In this document: positions 22,753 through 34,017 of the stretch, one piece after another
Numbering within the stretch: the first letter of the stretch is position 1
Layout of the letters: the number at the start of each line of letters is the position of its first letter
Assembly (NCBI GenBank): GCA_013146195.2
Contig: CM028377.1
Span: 60,346,109-60,410,108 of the forward strand
DNA length: 64,000 nt
Reading direction: 5' to 3'
Source: Codonopsis lanceolata
Taxonomy: Eukaryota > Streptophyta > Magnoliopsida > Asterales > Campanulaceae
Position numbers and translations under genes: made by a program
The notes under the pieces: model-generated
Databases searched by the model: none
What the model saw: the letters and a program-made list of their open reading frames with translations, nothing else
What the model was told of the DNA's origin: nothing

Positions 22753-24113
22753 ATGACCGCACCTATCATACGGCTTTGGAGATAGAGATTTATGAGAATG
22801 CGCTGGACTTCTGGATACTTTCCTTACGAGCAAAGGAGTGAGAGTGGTTTGAGCACATCTATGTGTATCGATGCCTGCTGTCATGGTGGACCTTGCGCAT
22901 TAATTGGGATATGCTGAGGGGAGCGTCCAGGTTCTGGTCAATGTAGAGCCCCCTTTGAGGAGTTTTGCAGTATGGTGGGGATGCCGACCATTGGGCCTAT
23001 TGTTATGCCTTCTGCGCGGAGGTGCCCTTTTATGGCAATACGGGAGTTGTTCGGCTCGACTCGCGGAGCTACTCCAGATTTTTATAATGGAGTCAATTTT
23101 AATTTGACTGTTCTTCCCACTGCTTATACTGAGTATAGGGAAGATGACCCGGTCTACCTGCGACGTCGGCTGGCTGCCATTTTTCTTTGCGTTATGGGAC
23201 GGTATCTTATGGTGGGCTGACCCGGATTTATAGATGTGCGGGTCGTGGACTTGGTGCTGCAAGCTCGGGACCGCCGGGTAAATATTATCCCGGTCATTTT
23301 GGCTGAAACCTTGTTTGGCCTGGACGCTTTTTTGTCTGGTGATGAAGTGTTCCCTTATGGCAGCCCTCTCTTAATTCATATGTGGCTGGAGGAGCACCTT
23401 AACTGGGTGATGGGCCGAGTGCTTATAAGAGGAATGTATGATCCCAGGCGTTATGGCTCTCACGGCCATTATCACCAGACTAGTTTTTTGGAGCGTGACT
23501 GGATAGAGTACTTTTTGCGCAATGGCACCATGTAAATCATCTAGGTAGTCAGCCATTGGCGGATTTGCAGCTTCTTTATGTTTACTGGGAGCTATGCCCA
23601 GGTTATTCTGTCGGGTCTTGAGAATACCACCTCTTATCTGGCGTACCGAGTCCTTCACTAGTTTGGTAGGGAGGAGGTCATTCCGGATGTGAGACGTCCC
23701 CTGACTGAGGAGTTGCAGATGAATAAAAAAGTGGGCAACCTCATCCGCGATATATGGGAGCTCAAATTTCCTTTGCGGGAAGCAGCTTACTCCTTTTCTG
23801 AGTATATGCTTTTATCCCATGCGTATCTGTCATGGGTGTTGGTGGCTGTTTAGGGACACTCTTGTGTCATCAAGCATCTAATGAGACGGACGCTGGGTCG
23901 GCGAGTGAGCAGCGGCATAGATGCTTGTTTAATGGAAATCAGGGAGGATCTAGAAAGCTCGGGCTGGTAATTCCTCAGGCTTTACAGGAGGACTTTCGAC
24001 GAGTGCATGGCCTTGGTGCTCGGATGGCCCCTGATACTGATGAGGCGGGTCCTAGTAATGCACCTCCTCGATTGAGCAATGCGAGTCGGCGGAGCAATCC
24101 CAGCGGCATATGA
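22753..24113 (+). pseudogene. Second antisense gene of the Tat element, uncharacterised
   Basis: A plus-strand coding-like stretch follows a TATA box. It can be read in one main register with stops at several places (for example near 23218 and 23533). Blocks visible are EEFCSMVGMPTIGP, RLAAIFLCVMGRY, ILAETLFGLDAFLSGDE and GSPLLIHMWLEEHLNWV. The last part runs through LTEELQMNKKVGNLIRDIW. The layout reminds me of the uncharacterised DUF7745-type proteins that accompany plant retroelements (an N-terminal 'P..EEF..M.G.P' block, then a long helical domain), but I cannot confirm this by eye. It is distinct from the gene at 19023-22060. Its function is unknown. The minus-strand frames here are shadows. 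Confidence 0.45.
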
Positions 24114-24784
24114 GGTGATCCCCTCGGTGGCGAAATCTACCCATAGAGGTGATGGCGGCCCAAGTGTCCCTAATATCGAGACAATGGCGTCTTGATGGCG
24201 AGGAGGATGAGGACACATTTGGAGGCTCACTTGGTGAGGCTGGGGCCTCTTACGTACCTCGCAGTATGGTCACTGGACATCGCAGAATCTACTGATGGAC
24301 CGTTTCGAGGCGGAGCTGCATGAAAAAGGGATAGTTGGGGGGAATAGGGGATATAGGTAGCATGTATATAGGCAAGTGTACATAAATAAATGTTAATCTA
24401 TATGTCTTAGACACTTATTCCTATGTTGCACCTTATGGACTGTATTATATTATATTCTGATGTTTTTTATGAGCTCTGTCATGGTTTTTCTCTTTGGTCA
24501 GTCAAGATCATCTTCTCTGGGTATGCTGAAGACTCTGGCAGGCCGGAGATTAGATGCTGGGGATTTGGAAACTACATTCGCTCTCATTTTCTCTTGTTTT
24601 TTTATGCTCTAACTTTTGCCTAGGTCACCCTTTCGGGTTTTCAACCTAGCGAGCCCTTACTTCTCCTTTTGTTGTTTTTTTTGTTTTGTATTTTTTTGTG
24701 CTCTAACTTTTTCCTAGGCCACCCTTTCGGGTTTTCAACCTACCGAGCTGGAGAGGAAAGCAATTGCAAGAATTTTTTTTCGAT
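24114..24784. repeat. Pol 3' flank with an 87-bp duplication
   Basis: The block 'accctttcgggttttcaacct' occurs at about 24627 and again at about 24720, within a duplicated unit of roughly 90 bp. The same block occurs in inverse orientation at 38066-38120. It is therefore a marker for the region just downstream of pol in this family. No gene is seen in this interval. Confidence 0.6.
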
Positions 24785-25782
24785 TCACGCATAGTACCTC
24801 TTAAGCTTGTCGAGGTTGAAAGGCTGAACAAGATCTTTCCCATCTTGATTGGTGAGGAGCACCGCACCTCCTGACCTGATCTGATAGACGATATACAGTC
24901 CCATCCAGGGAGATTTCCATTTTCCCTTATTATCGACATAACTAGGGGGTTTCTCGCGAAGTAGCAGATCTCTGACTTGGGTTTCGCGGCCTTTGACTTT
25001 TTTATTGAATGCTCGAGCTATTCGTTTTTTATATGCCCGAGTATGCTCTAGACCTGGCAGCCGTCGTTCATCTATCATGGTTAATTCTTTATAGCGTTGT
25101 TTGATCCAGTCGATTCCAGATACGTCTGGTTCCATCATAACCCTTAATGATGAGATTTCTACTTCATTGGGCAGCACAACCTCCATGCCATAGGCTAGAG
25201 AATAGGGGGTAGCCCTAGTGGGTGTATGGACTGAAGGGCTAACGTTAGTTTTTCTGGCCAGTCTCTTCCTATTTCAGCCATTTTTCTGATAATATTTTCT
25301 AGCGTCTTGTTAGCTGCTTCAACGGCACCATTTGCTTGTGGTCGATATGGGGAGGATTTATGCCCTTGGATTTTGAATTCATCGAGCAGACGGTTTACGT
25401 CCCATTCGAAGTGTGTGCCGTTGTCGGAGATGATTTCGAAAGGTACCCCATATCGAAATATGATGTTGGTCCTGATGAATTCGGATACCTTTCGGGCATT
25501 CAGTACTTTGTAGGAAGAGGCTTCTAGCCACATTGTGAAATAGTCAACAGCTACCAAGAAATATTCATGGCCGTTAGATCATTTCGGGTGAATTTGACCT
25601 ATGATGTCAATTCCCCATGTTGAGAAAGGCCAGGGGGCTGTAGAGTTGTATAATATATGCAGGGGCACGTGTTGTCGATTTGCAAAACGCTGGCATTTGT
25701 CGTAGTGACGTACCCACCGAATATAATCGATTTCTAGTGTACTCCAATAGTACCCTTGTCGGATGACTTTCTTTGACAGCAT
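24785..25782 (-). pseudogene. Tat integrase
   Basis: In element direction the segment starts with the zinc-binding part (RQGYYWSTLEIDYIRWV then CDKCQRF-type, here HYDKCQRFANRQ). Next comes PFSTWGIDIIGQIHPK and the catalytic core: VDYFTMWLEA (first D), SDNGTHF (second D) and ANGAVEAANKTLE (E), residues of the DDE triad. The C-terminal part (24785-25186) contains the GPY/F-type chromo-like region ending PFNLDKLKRYYA. A frame change separates the core (25195-25557) from the C-terminal part, and a small gap separates the zinc part from the core. The enzyme would insert element DNA into chromosomes; this copy is broken. Confidence 0.8.
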
Positions 25783-25983
25783 ATGGTCGTTCAGGTGTGG
25801 CCCACAAGTACCACCATGAAGCTAGTCCATGACTTGCTCAGTTTTGGCCTGATCGATGCATAATAGCTTTAAACCTTAGTAGTGCCTTTTGTATAGGCTG
25901 CCTCCGCTGATCACGAATTGCGATGCCCATCTCCGTAGGGAGATTTTCCCTCTTTTGTCTAGGCTGGGCGAATAGACTCCTTT

Positions 25984-26724
25984 CTAAAGCAAATTCATGA
26001 TGTCTGAATACCAGGGCTCGTTGTCCTTCTCAGGAGCAGCATTGATTCCGAAGCAGTAGGCATGTGTGACCTTTTTCCCTACTGTATATGGTTGGACATT
26101 GATTTCGGTGGGAATTTGAACCAATGATGCTAGAGTGGCCAAGGCATCGGCAAATTGATTTCTATCTTGCGGTAGGTAGTGGAACGAGATATTATCAAAT
26201 TCACTTGCTAGTGCTGTCAGTTTGGCATGATAGAGCTGCAGCCGGGGATCCTGGGTTTTCCACTTCCCTTCGACTTGGTTTATGAGTAGAACAGAGTCAC
26301 CATAGACCTCCAAGTCTTTGGCTCCTTTTCGGAGAGCTTATTTTAGACCGGCAATACAGTCCTCGTATTCAGCAGTGTTGTTTGAGCATTCAAACTCAAA
26401 TCTTATGGCCAGCGGAGTGTGGGAATCTGTCGAATCGATTAGTAGGATTCCTATGCCGAAGCCTCTTTTGTTGGCGGCTCCGTTGAAGAACATTTGCCAT
26501 TTGGTGTCATGATCAATGATTTCCAAGACACCTTCGTCTGGGAAACTGGGCTCTGATACATCTTCTGCTTCTAGAGGCAGATCAACTAAATGGTCTGCAA
26601 TCACGCTGCTTTTAATGGATTTGAGCATGACATATGTGATGTCAAACTCGTTGAGGAGGAACGACCATTTGGCGAATCGACTGGAGAGTGATGGCTTGCC
26701 GAGGATGTATTTTATAGGATTCAT
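25984..26724 (-). pseudogene. Second (archaeal-type) RNase H domain
   Basis: The first half contains WQMFFNGAANKRGFGIGILL and SNNTAEYEDCIAGLK. The second contains EVYGDSVLLINQVEGKW and DRNQFADALATLASLV. These are the blocks of the extra archaeal-type RNase H that Tat elements carry after their ordinary RNase H. The first catalytic position, usually Asp in 'FDGA', is Asn here (FFNGAAN), so activity is doubtful. A frame break lies between the halves near 26315-26337. It sits between the RT-linked RNase H and integrase, as expected. Confidence 0.75.
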
Positions 26725-26751
26725 TCTGGAGATGAGCCTGATGGATCGAGT

Positions 26752-28195
26752 TTACAGATAAGTTTTGAGCCTTTGGGTTGCCCAGACTAGACCAGTGCAA
26801 ATTTTTTCCAAGGCTGAGTAGTTGAGCTCGCTTCTTTGTAACTTCCTATTTATGAAGTAAATGGCATTTTCTATGTAGGAGTTTTCTTTTTCTTGGGCAA
26901 GCATAGCCCCTACTGCTGCATCTGTGACGGTTAAATAAAGGAGGAGAGGTTTATGTGTATGGGGAGGAGCTAGCATTGGTGGGTTGGCAAGGTAGGTTTT
27001 TATTTTTTCGAAGGCTAGCTAGCATTTTTCGTCCCAGACTTGGTCAACATTTTTCTTTAGGAGTTTAAATAGGGGCTCACATATGGAAGTCGCCTGTCTG
27101 ATGAAACGGCTGATATATTACAATCGACCCAGGAAGCCTTTGACTTCTGTTGGAGCTTTTGGCTGCGGCATATTTGTGATGGCTTTGATTTTAGCTGGCT
27201 CGATCTTGATGCCTTGTTCGGTCACCATGAATCCCAGGACCTTGCCCTTGGTAACCCCGAATGTGCATTTGGTAGGGTTAAGCTTCATTTGATGCTTTCT
27301 TAACCTTTCGAAGAATTTTCGAAGGTCTCTAATATGGGCACCGTCTGTGTCGTTGGAGTGCACGATCATGTCGTCCACGTACACTTCGACTTCTTTATGG
27401 ATCATATCTTGGAAGAGAATGGTGGAAGCTCTTTGTTATGTAGCCCTAGCATTTTTCAACCCAAACGGCATGACTGTGTAGCAGTTAGTTCCCTAGGGGG
27501 TGGTGAAAAGTTTTTTCTTGCTCTTCTGCTGCTATTTTGATTTGATTGTAGCCCAGCATGCCGTCTACGAAGGATCTTATTTTGTGAGAGGCCACGACGT
27601 CTACCACAATGTCGATGTTGGGTAGAGGGAAGTCGTCTTTGTGCGACGCCTTGTTGAGGTCGCAAAAATCCAAACAGATCCAAACCTTTCCGTTGGGCTT
27701 TGGAACAGTCACTATGTTTGACAGCCAGATCGGGTATTCAACTACCCGGATAAACTTGACGCGCAACTGCTTCATGATTTCTTCTTTCACTTGCAGTGAC
27801 CATTGTGGTTTGATTCGACGGAGTTTCTGTTTGATTAGCCGAGCATCAGGATAAGTGGGGATCTGGTGCTCTACAATGGCGGGATCCAGCTCTGACATAT
27901 ATTCGTAGGACCATGCGAAGATGTCGACGAATTCTTTGAGGAGGTCGATCAGTGCTGCCCTTTCAGAACCTTGCAGGTAGCTGCCGATTTTAACTTCTTT
28001 GATTTCATTGTTCAGCCCCAGATTAATGGTGGACAAGTCTTCATCTGCTGCTGCTGATTGGTGTTTTTCCTGGTGCTTGACTGACTTGGCGAGCTCAAAT
28101 AGGTAACTTTTATCTTTTGAATCCATTTCATTAAACGACTTATTATCAAATCTAAATAATTCATCTTTTAATGAAGGTGCAACTAAGGAATACAT
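26752..28195 (-). pseudogene. Tat reverse transcriptase and first RNase H
   Basis: The 28195-27485 part has a linker and then RT fingers and palm: PKPNGKVWICLDFCDLNKA and SFVDGMLGYNQIKIA (first catalytic Asp). The 27405-27118 part has YVDDMIVHS, the YxDD catalytic box, then LNPTKCTFGVTKGKVLGFMV. The RNase H part at 26976-26752 shows LTVTDAAVGAMLAQE and LNYSALEKICTGLVWA. The order is right for a gypsy polyprotein, but the parts lie in different frames with short gaps, so the copy cannot make one intact enzyme. It would synthesise element DNA from its RNA in the cytoplasm. Confidence 0.8.
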
Positions 28196-28258
28196 GAAGA
28201 CATCTAGATTTTTATTATTAGGAGCAAACTGTACAGGGTTGGTTACATTATTGAGGCC

Positions 28259-28972
28259 CTAGGGTTTGAGGTCCTTAATTTTACGGAGTGGATTGATAGA
28301 TGACCAATCCGTAAGGCTAAAGGAAGGATGTGGAATAGTATATTCGAAACGGTCTACCAGATCTGCGGGCGTTAAGAGCGGGCCAGCCGTAGTATACCAA
28401 TTCTGCAGAGGCTTATCAGCAATAGACTCGAACTCAGCAGGTAGGTTTTCATTGTTAGTGCCTCCATCTATCATTCCCAAGAAACTGTCTCCTAGAGAAT
28501 CATCATCTAACAAGGCCAGGGCATAGTCATCTTGGTCTATACTGCAGGTATTCTCAACTGTGACAGTTTTACATGCAGGGCTACGGGGCTCCAAGGTAAC
28601 TTGTTCCATTTCACCGGTGGCGAGACTGACATCTTCGAAGATCTCCCAACCAGGGTGTTGTTTCCCATTTTGGTCTAACCAGGGCTCGGGAAACATGAGA
28701 TAGGCATCTGTTTCTCCTTTCTTTACAAAGTAACCATTTAGGGTTTTCCTATATGGTTGGAGAGGGGGATCTATGTAAGGACACTTTTCTCGTTCTACCT
28801 TGCTTTTCTCACGTTTCTGTTTCATAACTGCGGCTATTTCAGCTGGAGTAGGTTTGTATCCTAGACCAAATGGAGGGATACATTCCTTAAGTTCATCTTG
28901 GACTAGATTGACAAGTCCCTGCTGATTTCTGCCGAGACCCAAACCAGGCGTATAATTCATTTTTCGAAACAT
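28259..28972 (-). CDS. Pro-pol linker with a G-patch-like motif
   Basis: An open frame of 237 codons between protease and RT. Its start, NYTPGLGLGRNQQGLVNLVQ, followed by PPFGLGYKPT, has the spaced glycines and hydrophobic residues of a G-patch, an RNA-binding and helicase-partner motif of about 45 residues. The remainder is acidic and contains 'CSIDQDDYALALLDDDSLG' and a C-terminal part ending PLRKIKDLKP. It is followed almost directly by the RT frame. I infer it is part of the polyprotein, not a host gene. The G-patch call rests on motif shape only. Confidence 0.5.
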   Translation of the reverse strand: MFRKMNYTPGLGLGRNQQGLVNLVQDELKECIPPFGLGYKPTPAEIAAVMKQKREKSKVEREKCPYIDPPLQPYRKTLNGYFVKKGETDAYLMFPEPWLDQNGKQHPGWEIFEDVSLATGEMEQVTLEPRSPACKTVTVENTCSIDQDDYALALLDDDSLGDSFLGMIDGGTNNENLPAEFESIADKPLQNWYTTAGPLLTPADLVDRFEYTIPHPSFSLTDWSSINPLRKIKDLKP

Positions 28973-28993
28973 GTTTAACGGAGACCATGTTTC

Positions 28994-29707
28994 CTAAAGA
29001 TGTGGTTTTCTTCCTGGTGATGTCAGTTTCTCGTCCATATTTAATGGCGTTGACTCTCGCTTGGGGGTAACTTCGAAGCCACTAAGGAAAATTCTCGTGT
29101 CATCGTGCTCTATTTCGAGGATTGGGATGTCCCCGTTTTCTTTGTTTTCCACGATCTTATCGGCAAGAATGATTACTACATGGTCATCGTGGATAAATTT
29201 GACACGCTGATGCAGGGAGGAGGCTACACCTTTTACCCCATGGATCCAAGGGCATCCCAGCAACAGGATGAAAGTGGCTGGTATGTCCAAGACTTGGAAC
29301 TCTATTGGCATGGTTAACGGCCCAATAGTCATTATCAAGGTGACCACCCCTAGGACATATCGACTAGTGTTGTCGTATGCCCTTACTGTCTGCGATGAAG
29401 GAGCAACCTCTGATATTTTTGTTCCCAATTTGGTTAGCGTGCTTGTGGGACATACATTCAAATAAGAGTCGTTGTCTATCAAAACTTGGGGAACCCTTTT
29501 TCCCATGACCCCCACGGTGATGTGGAGAGCATCGATGTGGTTGGTTCCTTCCCTTGGCAGATTTAGATCAGTAAACATAATCACATTTCCAAAGTGTATG
29601 TTTCCGATCATTTGGGTGAGCTCATTTGGGGAGGTTTCAATGGGAATGACTGCCTGACTTAGGGATTTTGCCAGTGTATCACGGTGGGTTTTGGAAGCAC
29701 ACAGCAA
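28994..29707 (-). pseudogene. Tat aspartic protease region
   Basis: The block VPQVLIDNDSYLNVCPTSTL aligns with the active-site region of Tat proteases, where D-[ST]-G is usual ('LIDNGSALNVCP' type). Here the Gly-like position is Asp-Ser (NDS), so the catalytic motif looks altered. The later 'TFILLLGCPWIHGVKGVAS' is the second conserved block ('LLGRPWIH'). The protein would cleave the polyprotein. It lies between gag and the G-patch segment. The C-terminus continues into IFLSGFEVTPKRES. Confidence 0.7.
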
Positions 29708-29879
29708 GCCCCAGATAGATATGTTGGCTCGGGTTTTTCTTCATCTAAGCTAGCAGGGTATCTTCCATATTCTTAGCCCTAGTATATGTTTCTTGATCTT
29801 TGCTGGAGTGGTCACCTTTTTCTTGGTTTGGTTGGCAGGCTTGACCAGATCTAGTAAGGTGACTGACATCCCCACCGAC

Positions 29880-31680
29880 TCAAGTGGCTTTTTCAGTGCT
29901 ACATGGATTTTGGCTACCCAGGATAGTGTCCCAAGAAAGCATATTGCAGCTAGACTCTTTTATGGGTGGAAAGAAAGGAACAATGATATATGATAATGGG
30001 TGTTTATTTCTTTCAAACTTGGGTACACAATTTTCTTCATCGGCCTCAATCATATTGATTTGAGGTAGAGGGTTATTGACTACATTTGGTCTTGGGGGAG
30101 GTTTTTCAATAACCTTATCATCTATTAGGTCATGGATTGCGTTTTTGAGCACATAACACTTTTCGGTGAGGTGACAACTACAACGATGGTATTCACAGTA
30201 CTGGGCGTCGTTCCATGAGTTGGGCAGAGGATTCGGCGGCCTATATTTTTCCAAAGGCTTCAGCACTCCCTGTGCACTTAGTCCTTGCAGTATTACAGAC
30301 CGAGGAGCTTGCAGTTCAGCATAGTACTGATTTCCTCTGTTCTGACCCCTGAAGTTCCTGTTCGGACCATTGTTTCCACCCACTGTATTGACGGACCTAT
30401 CTGCTCCGTAGGACCATGGAACAGTGTTGTAGTTTTGGGTTTGAAAGTTGGCTGATGGCATGACAGGCGTATTTCCTACCATATTAACGGCTGATCCTAA
30501 TGCGGCTGTCTTCCCTTTTGAATAGTGGAAAGAGTTGGAAGGCGTATTGACTTTTAAATGCCCAATCTGTATATCTTCATCAATACGGATCCCTATCTCC
30601 ATTATTTCTTCGAAATTGATATAGGGGAGATACCGCATGTGCTGAAGGTAAATAGGTTGAAGGTTTTTGATGAACATCCTGGATGACTCAGCCGGATCAG
30701 GCCTGTCGAGCGTCTGAGCTATTTTTCTTTTCCACATGGCTGCAAAGTCAGCACATGTTTCTTTTTCCCTTTGGGTGCACGATTCAAGATCTCTTTTGTT
30801 TTCGGAGGTAGTACTGTCTTTGTACCTCTTTAGAAATTCCTCAGCTATTTGGTCCCAAGTACTCATGGTGCTATTGTCTGTTAGCATTAACCATTGCTTG
30901 GTAGCCCTTATTAAGGTAAGATAGAAATTGGAAGCCATAGCTTCAAAGCTAGCCCCTCTTGACTGCATGCTAGTAGAATAGGATTTTAAGTGAGAGATAG
31001 GGCATCCAGTCCCATCGAATTTTTCTATGTCGGGCATTTTGAATTTTGAAGGTAGTATTGCTGAAGGTTGCAATGCCAATGTCCGCTTAGAAAATTCTCA
31101 TTTGTTCAAAACTTTGAGTATCATATTTTTCAAATTCTCCTTGTCTGCCTCTATTTTGGTGGGATGGGGAGTTGGGTTTTGGTATATACTGGTACGATTG
31201 GGAAAAGCTGGGTTTATTTCTGGCTGTGCCATTTGGTAAGGATTTTGAGTAGGTATTTGGTATGGGTTCTGGTAAATATTTCGAAGATCATTGAAAGGTA
31301 AATAGGTCGTTACTTGGCCTGGTTGGTTATAACTTTTAGGGTTCATATGTGGGCTATTTTGAAGTGGATTGGTGATGAGAAAAGGGAGGTCATTTAGATT
31401 TTGGGGGATATTGGTGTTTGGGAAATGATATGGTGGATATGGTGAGAAAGGGTTAAAATTTGGGTAATAAAGGTTAGGTGGGAGATTTGGGTTTGGGGTA
31501 CTAGCGGTGTTTGGTGGGTTAGTGCTTGGTTGAGGATTTTAGACCTTGCATGAGGTTCGCTATCTGGCTTAATAAACGATCATTTCGTGCATCCAAATTT
31601 TGATCTAACCATTGTTGCATAGCCAGAGTTGGAGCGTACCCTGGAGCCCCATGTGTCTGCACCCACCGTAGACTGCTCAT
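29880..31680 (-). pseudogene. Tat gag
   Basis: The main frame (31079-29880, 399 codons) has KFKMPDIEKFDGTGCPISHL and STWDQIAEEFLKRYKDS, typical of plant retrotransposon gag capsids, and CADFAAMWKRKIAQ. It ends in a zinc-knuckle-like YCEYHRCSCHLTEKC with Cys/His spacing as in Tat elements. An upstream part in another frame (31346-31098) is rich in Asn, Pro, Gln and Tyr. The N-terminus contains MQQWLDQN at 31620-31597 and must be read through frame changes. Gag packages element RNA. A related MQQWLDQN fragment is found at 53049-53072 on the plus strand. Confidence 0.75.
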
Positions 31681-32745
31681 TTTCAGCTGTCATTCTGCTC
31701 AAATCTATACCCTCTGCACTGATTCTGCCTTTTTCTGATCTGACCCCGATACTTTATGATCTGATATCTGTGCCCGTATTCCGTATCAACCGACCAATAA
31801 TATCTCTGCCTTTCCAAACTCGAGCTAGGTTTCTGAGGAAAAGGGGTTTGAAGGCATCAGAAAGGGTTGGCTGAAGGCTTTCTGGATTTGGAGTACAGTG
31901 TTCCTTTATTATTAATATTTTTTTATTATTATTCATTTTTCCTACAATTGATTAGACAAACACCCGCTTTGTTTTGACAGTCTCAAGACTATTCCTAGAA
32001 TAGTGGATTCTTTCTCCAGAGTATAGGAACCTCGTATTCCAACTACCTTTCGACTCCCCAAGATCGGACTGATCTTAGGCGAATGGCCTATACTCTTTCC
32101 AGGATCCACCATTCAAAATGGTCTAGGTCGAACATCGGAAAATTATTGGTCAGCCCATGTGCATATTTTTATTCATATCTCTTTTTTTTTTTTACTATTT
32201 CTTTCTCTCTCTCTTTTTTATTTTGCTTCTTTTTGCACAAGGACTGGTCAATAATTCAAAGATATAAAAACCGATCGGTCCATGAAGTGTCCTGAGAGTC
32301 TATATGCAATTTAACGTTGGCTGATGCGGGGGGTAGGCTGGCCATGGTGTAGGGTAGCATTTCGGAATATTTCTACGTGCATGCACGTGTGTACGGTATC
32401 TAAAAAAACTGTAAAATGTTTTTTTTTTCAGATATAAAGCAGTAAATAAAACAGATATGGCATGTCTTGCTGTTCAGATCAAGAAATAGAAAGAAAAATG
32501 TGGAATCTATCTATTCCTATTAATTACATATTGGTCCTAATCTCAAAAATAAAATGACAGAATGAAATAATATTTACATATTTTACGCGATAAAAATAAA
32601 GCAAGCAGATATATAATATAAAGCAGAATATAGTAATAATAAAATAAAGCCCAGCCTTTTTGTTATACTATCCGGAAATCTATTTTTTAAAATATATTTG
32701 TAACGGTACTCGAAACGAAACTGCTACAAGTGAATGGTTAGATGC

Positions 32746-32840
<95 letters not shown>

Positions 32841-32968
32841 ATATTTAAAATGCTAAATAAATATAATAAGTATATTTTAGCCAGAAACTAAAGAAAACTT
32901 GTTTTCATTTTTTATTTATTTATGAAAATGAGTCCAGCTCTCCGTTTTTATTTAAAATAAAAACAACG
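31681..32968. other. 5' leader of the minus-strand Tat element
   Basis: This lies between primer site and gag (element direction right to left). It has no long frame and includes a TA tract (32750-32837) and T-rich stretches. The short frames at 31629-31936 and 32083-32295 show no domain. Confidence 0.45.
32750..32837. repeat. (TA)n microsatellite, about 88 bp
   Basis: A perfect alternating tract in the leader of the Tat element; it makes an Ile-Tyr pseudo-frame. Confidence 0.95.
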
Positions 32969-32970
32969 TC

Positions 32971-32987
32971 TCCAGCAGAGTCGCCAC
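32971..32987 (-). other. Primer-binding site of the minus-strand Tat element
   Basis: On the minus strand GTGGCGACTCTGCTGGA follows the LTR end CACTCACA at once. The same word occurs at 34158-34176 after an LTR end of opposite orientation. Primer sites of this type in Ogre/Tat elements are usually assigned to tRNA-Arg; I have not checked the complement. Confidence 0.6.
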
Positions 32988-32988
32988 T

Positions 32989-34017
32989 GTGAGTGCCCTG
33001 GGAAGAGATTCCCCCGGATCGCGTGCTCCCTTGTTTAGGGGAACATGAGATTCGGGGAAGACATCACTTTTTCATTCAATCTTCTCTTGTTTAGGGGAAA
33101 ACGAAATTAAAAGTGCAAAAAGAGTGTTATAAATAGCGCGCTGAATATGCTCCAGTCACTGAGTGTGGTTTGGTCCACTATGAGTGCTTTAGGTTTTTCT
33201 GTATCTCATCCTCCCTTGTTTAGGGGAAAACAAGATCCAGAAAATGCAACGCCCTTTTCATTCCATCTTCCCTTGTTTAGGGGAAAACGAAATTAAAAGT
33301 GCAAAAAGGATGTTGCAAGGGCGCGTGGGAATACGCCCAACCTCACTGTGGACTTAGGTTCATTTTGGATCACTCTGAGTGTTTTGGATTTTTCTCGCTC
33401 TGTCCTTCCGGGAGAGGGAGTCTTTTGCTGTTGCGGAGATTCGTGTAGAGTAACTGCTTCCGAAAGTTGCTTTTAGGCCTCGGGAAACGGGCGGTTTAAC
33501 TGCTTGCTTTTTGCTGTTGTTTGTTTGCTGACGGTAGAAATCGGACAGCGCAACTGCTTGCTTCTTGCGGATTTGGCGTCTGGATTCGGGTAGAGCAACT
33601 GCTCTTTTTGGAATTTTTGGACCGGGAAAATATGGTGGAATCTTAACGAGGAGGCTAAGGTTCAGTTTCACTGGTTGGTTTTGTGTTTGGAGGAGATTTG
33701 ACAGAGCTTCGAAGCTTAAAATAGGGGAATTCTCACAACGCTCTCTCAGAACTCACTGCGGGAGAAACTTTAACTACGTGATCGTGGTGTGTGAACTGTG
33801 TGCGTGAAGTCTGTGTGGAGTGAATTCACTGAAGCTAGGGCCTTCTATTTATAGGCCGAGATGGGGACTCCTTCATCATTAAGTTTTCTCTCATGTGTGC
33901 TTCACAAGCTTGTACCGCGCACTAAGAGAGTTGTGCCAAAAGTAAAGTGCTACGGTCCTGGAAGCACTATTGGGCGCCACCCATAGGAGGAGTGGTGCCT
34001 GGGGTCTTTTTCTCTGT
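32989..34017 (-). mobile_element. 5' LTR (copy D) of the Tat element, truncated
   Basis: It begins TGTGAGTG at 32989 and aligns with copy C, with a deletion of about 330 bp. It includes the TATA box (TATTTATA, 33846-33853, minus strand) and the GGGCGCCACCCATAGGAGG word (33963). At about 34017, after 'cctggggtctttttct', the match to copy C stops, so the true outer end (TGTAGACACC) is missing here. Confidence 0.65.

Larger units (their letters stand above)
15832..34017 (-). mobile_element. Ty3/gypsy Tat-lineage retrotransposon with antisense genes
   Basis: This is the span from the 3' LTR (copy C) through the internal region to the LTR piece at 32989-34017 (copy D). On the minus strand the order is primer site, gag, protease, G-patch-like segment, RT, RNase H, archaeal-type RNase H, integrase and a long 3' region carrying two genes on the opposite strand, then a polypurine tract. 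Two RNase H domains plus extra antisense frames downstream of pol are hallmarks of the Tat clade (relatives: Ogre, Retand, Grande). The coding frames are broken at several points, so the copy is probably inactive. The right-hand LTR is truncated and fused to other LTR pieces. No matching target duplication was found. Confidence 0.8.
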
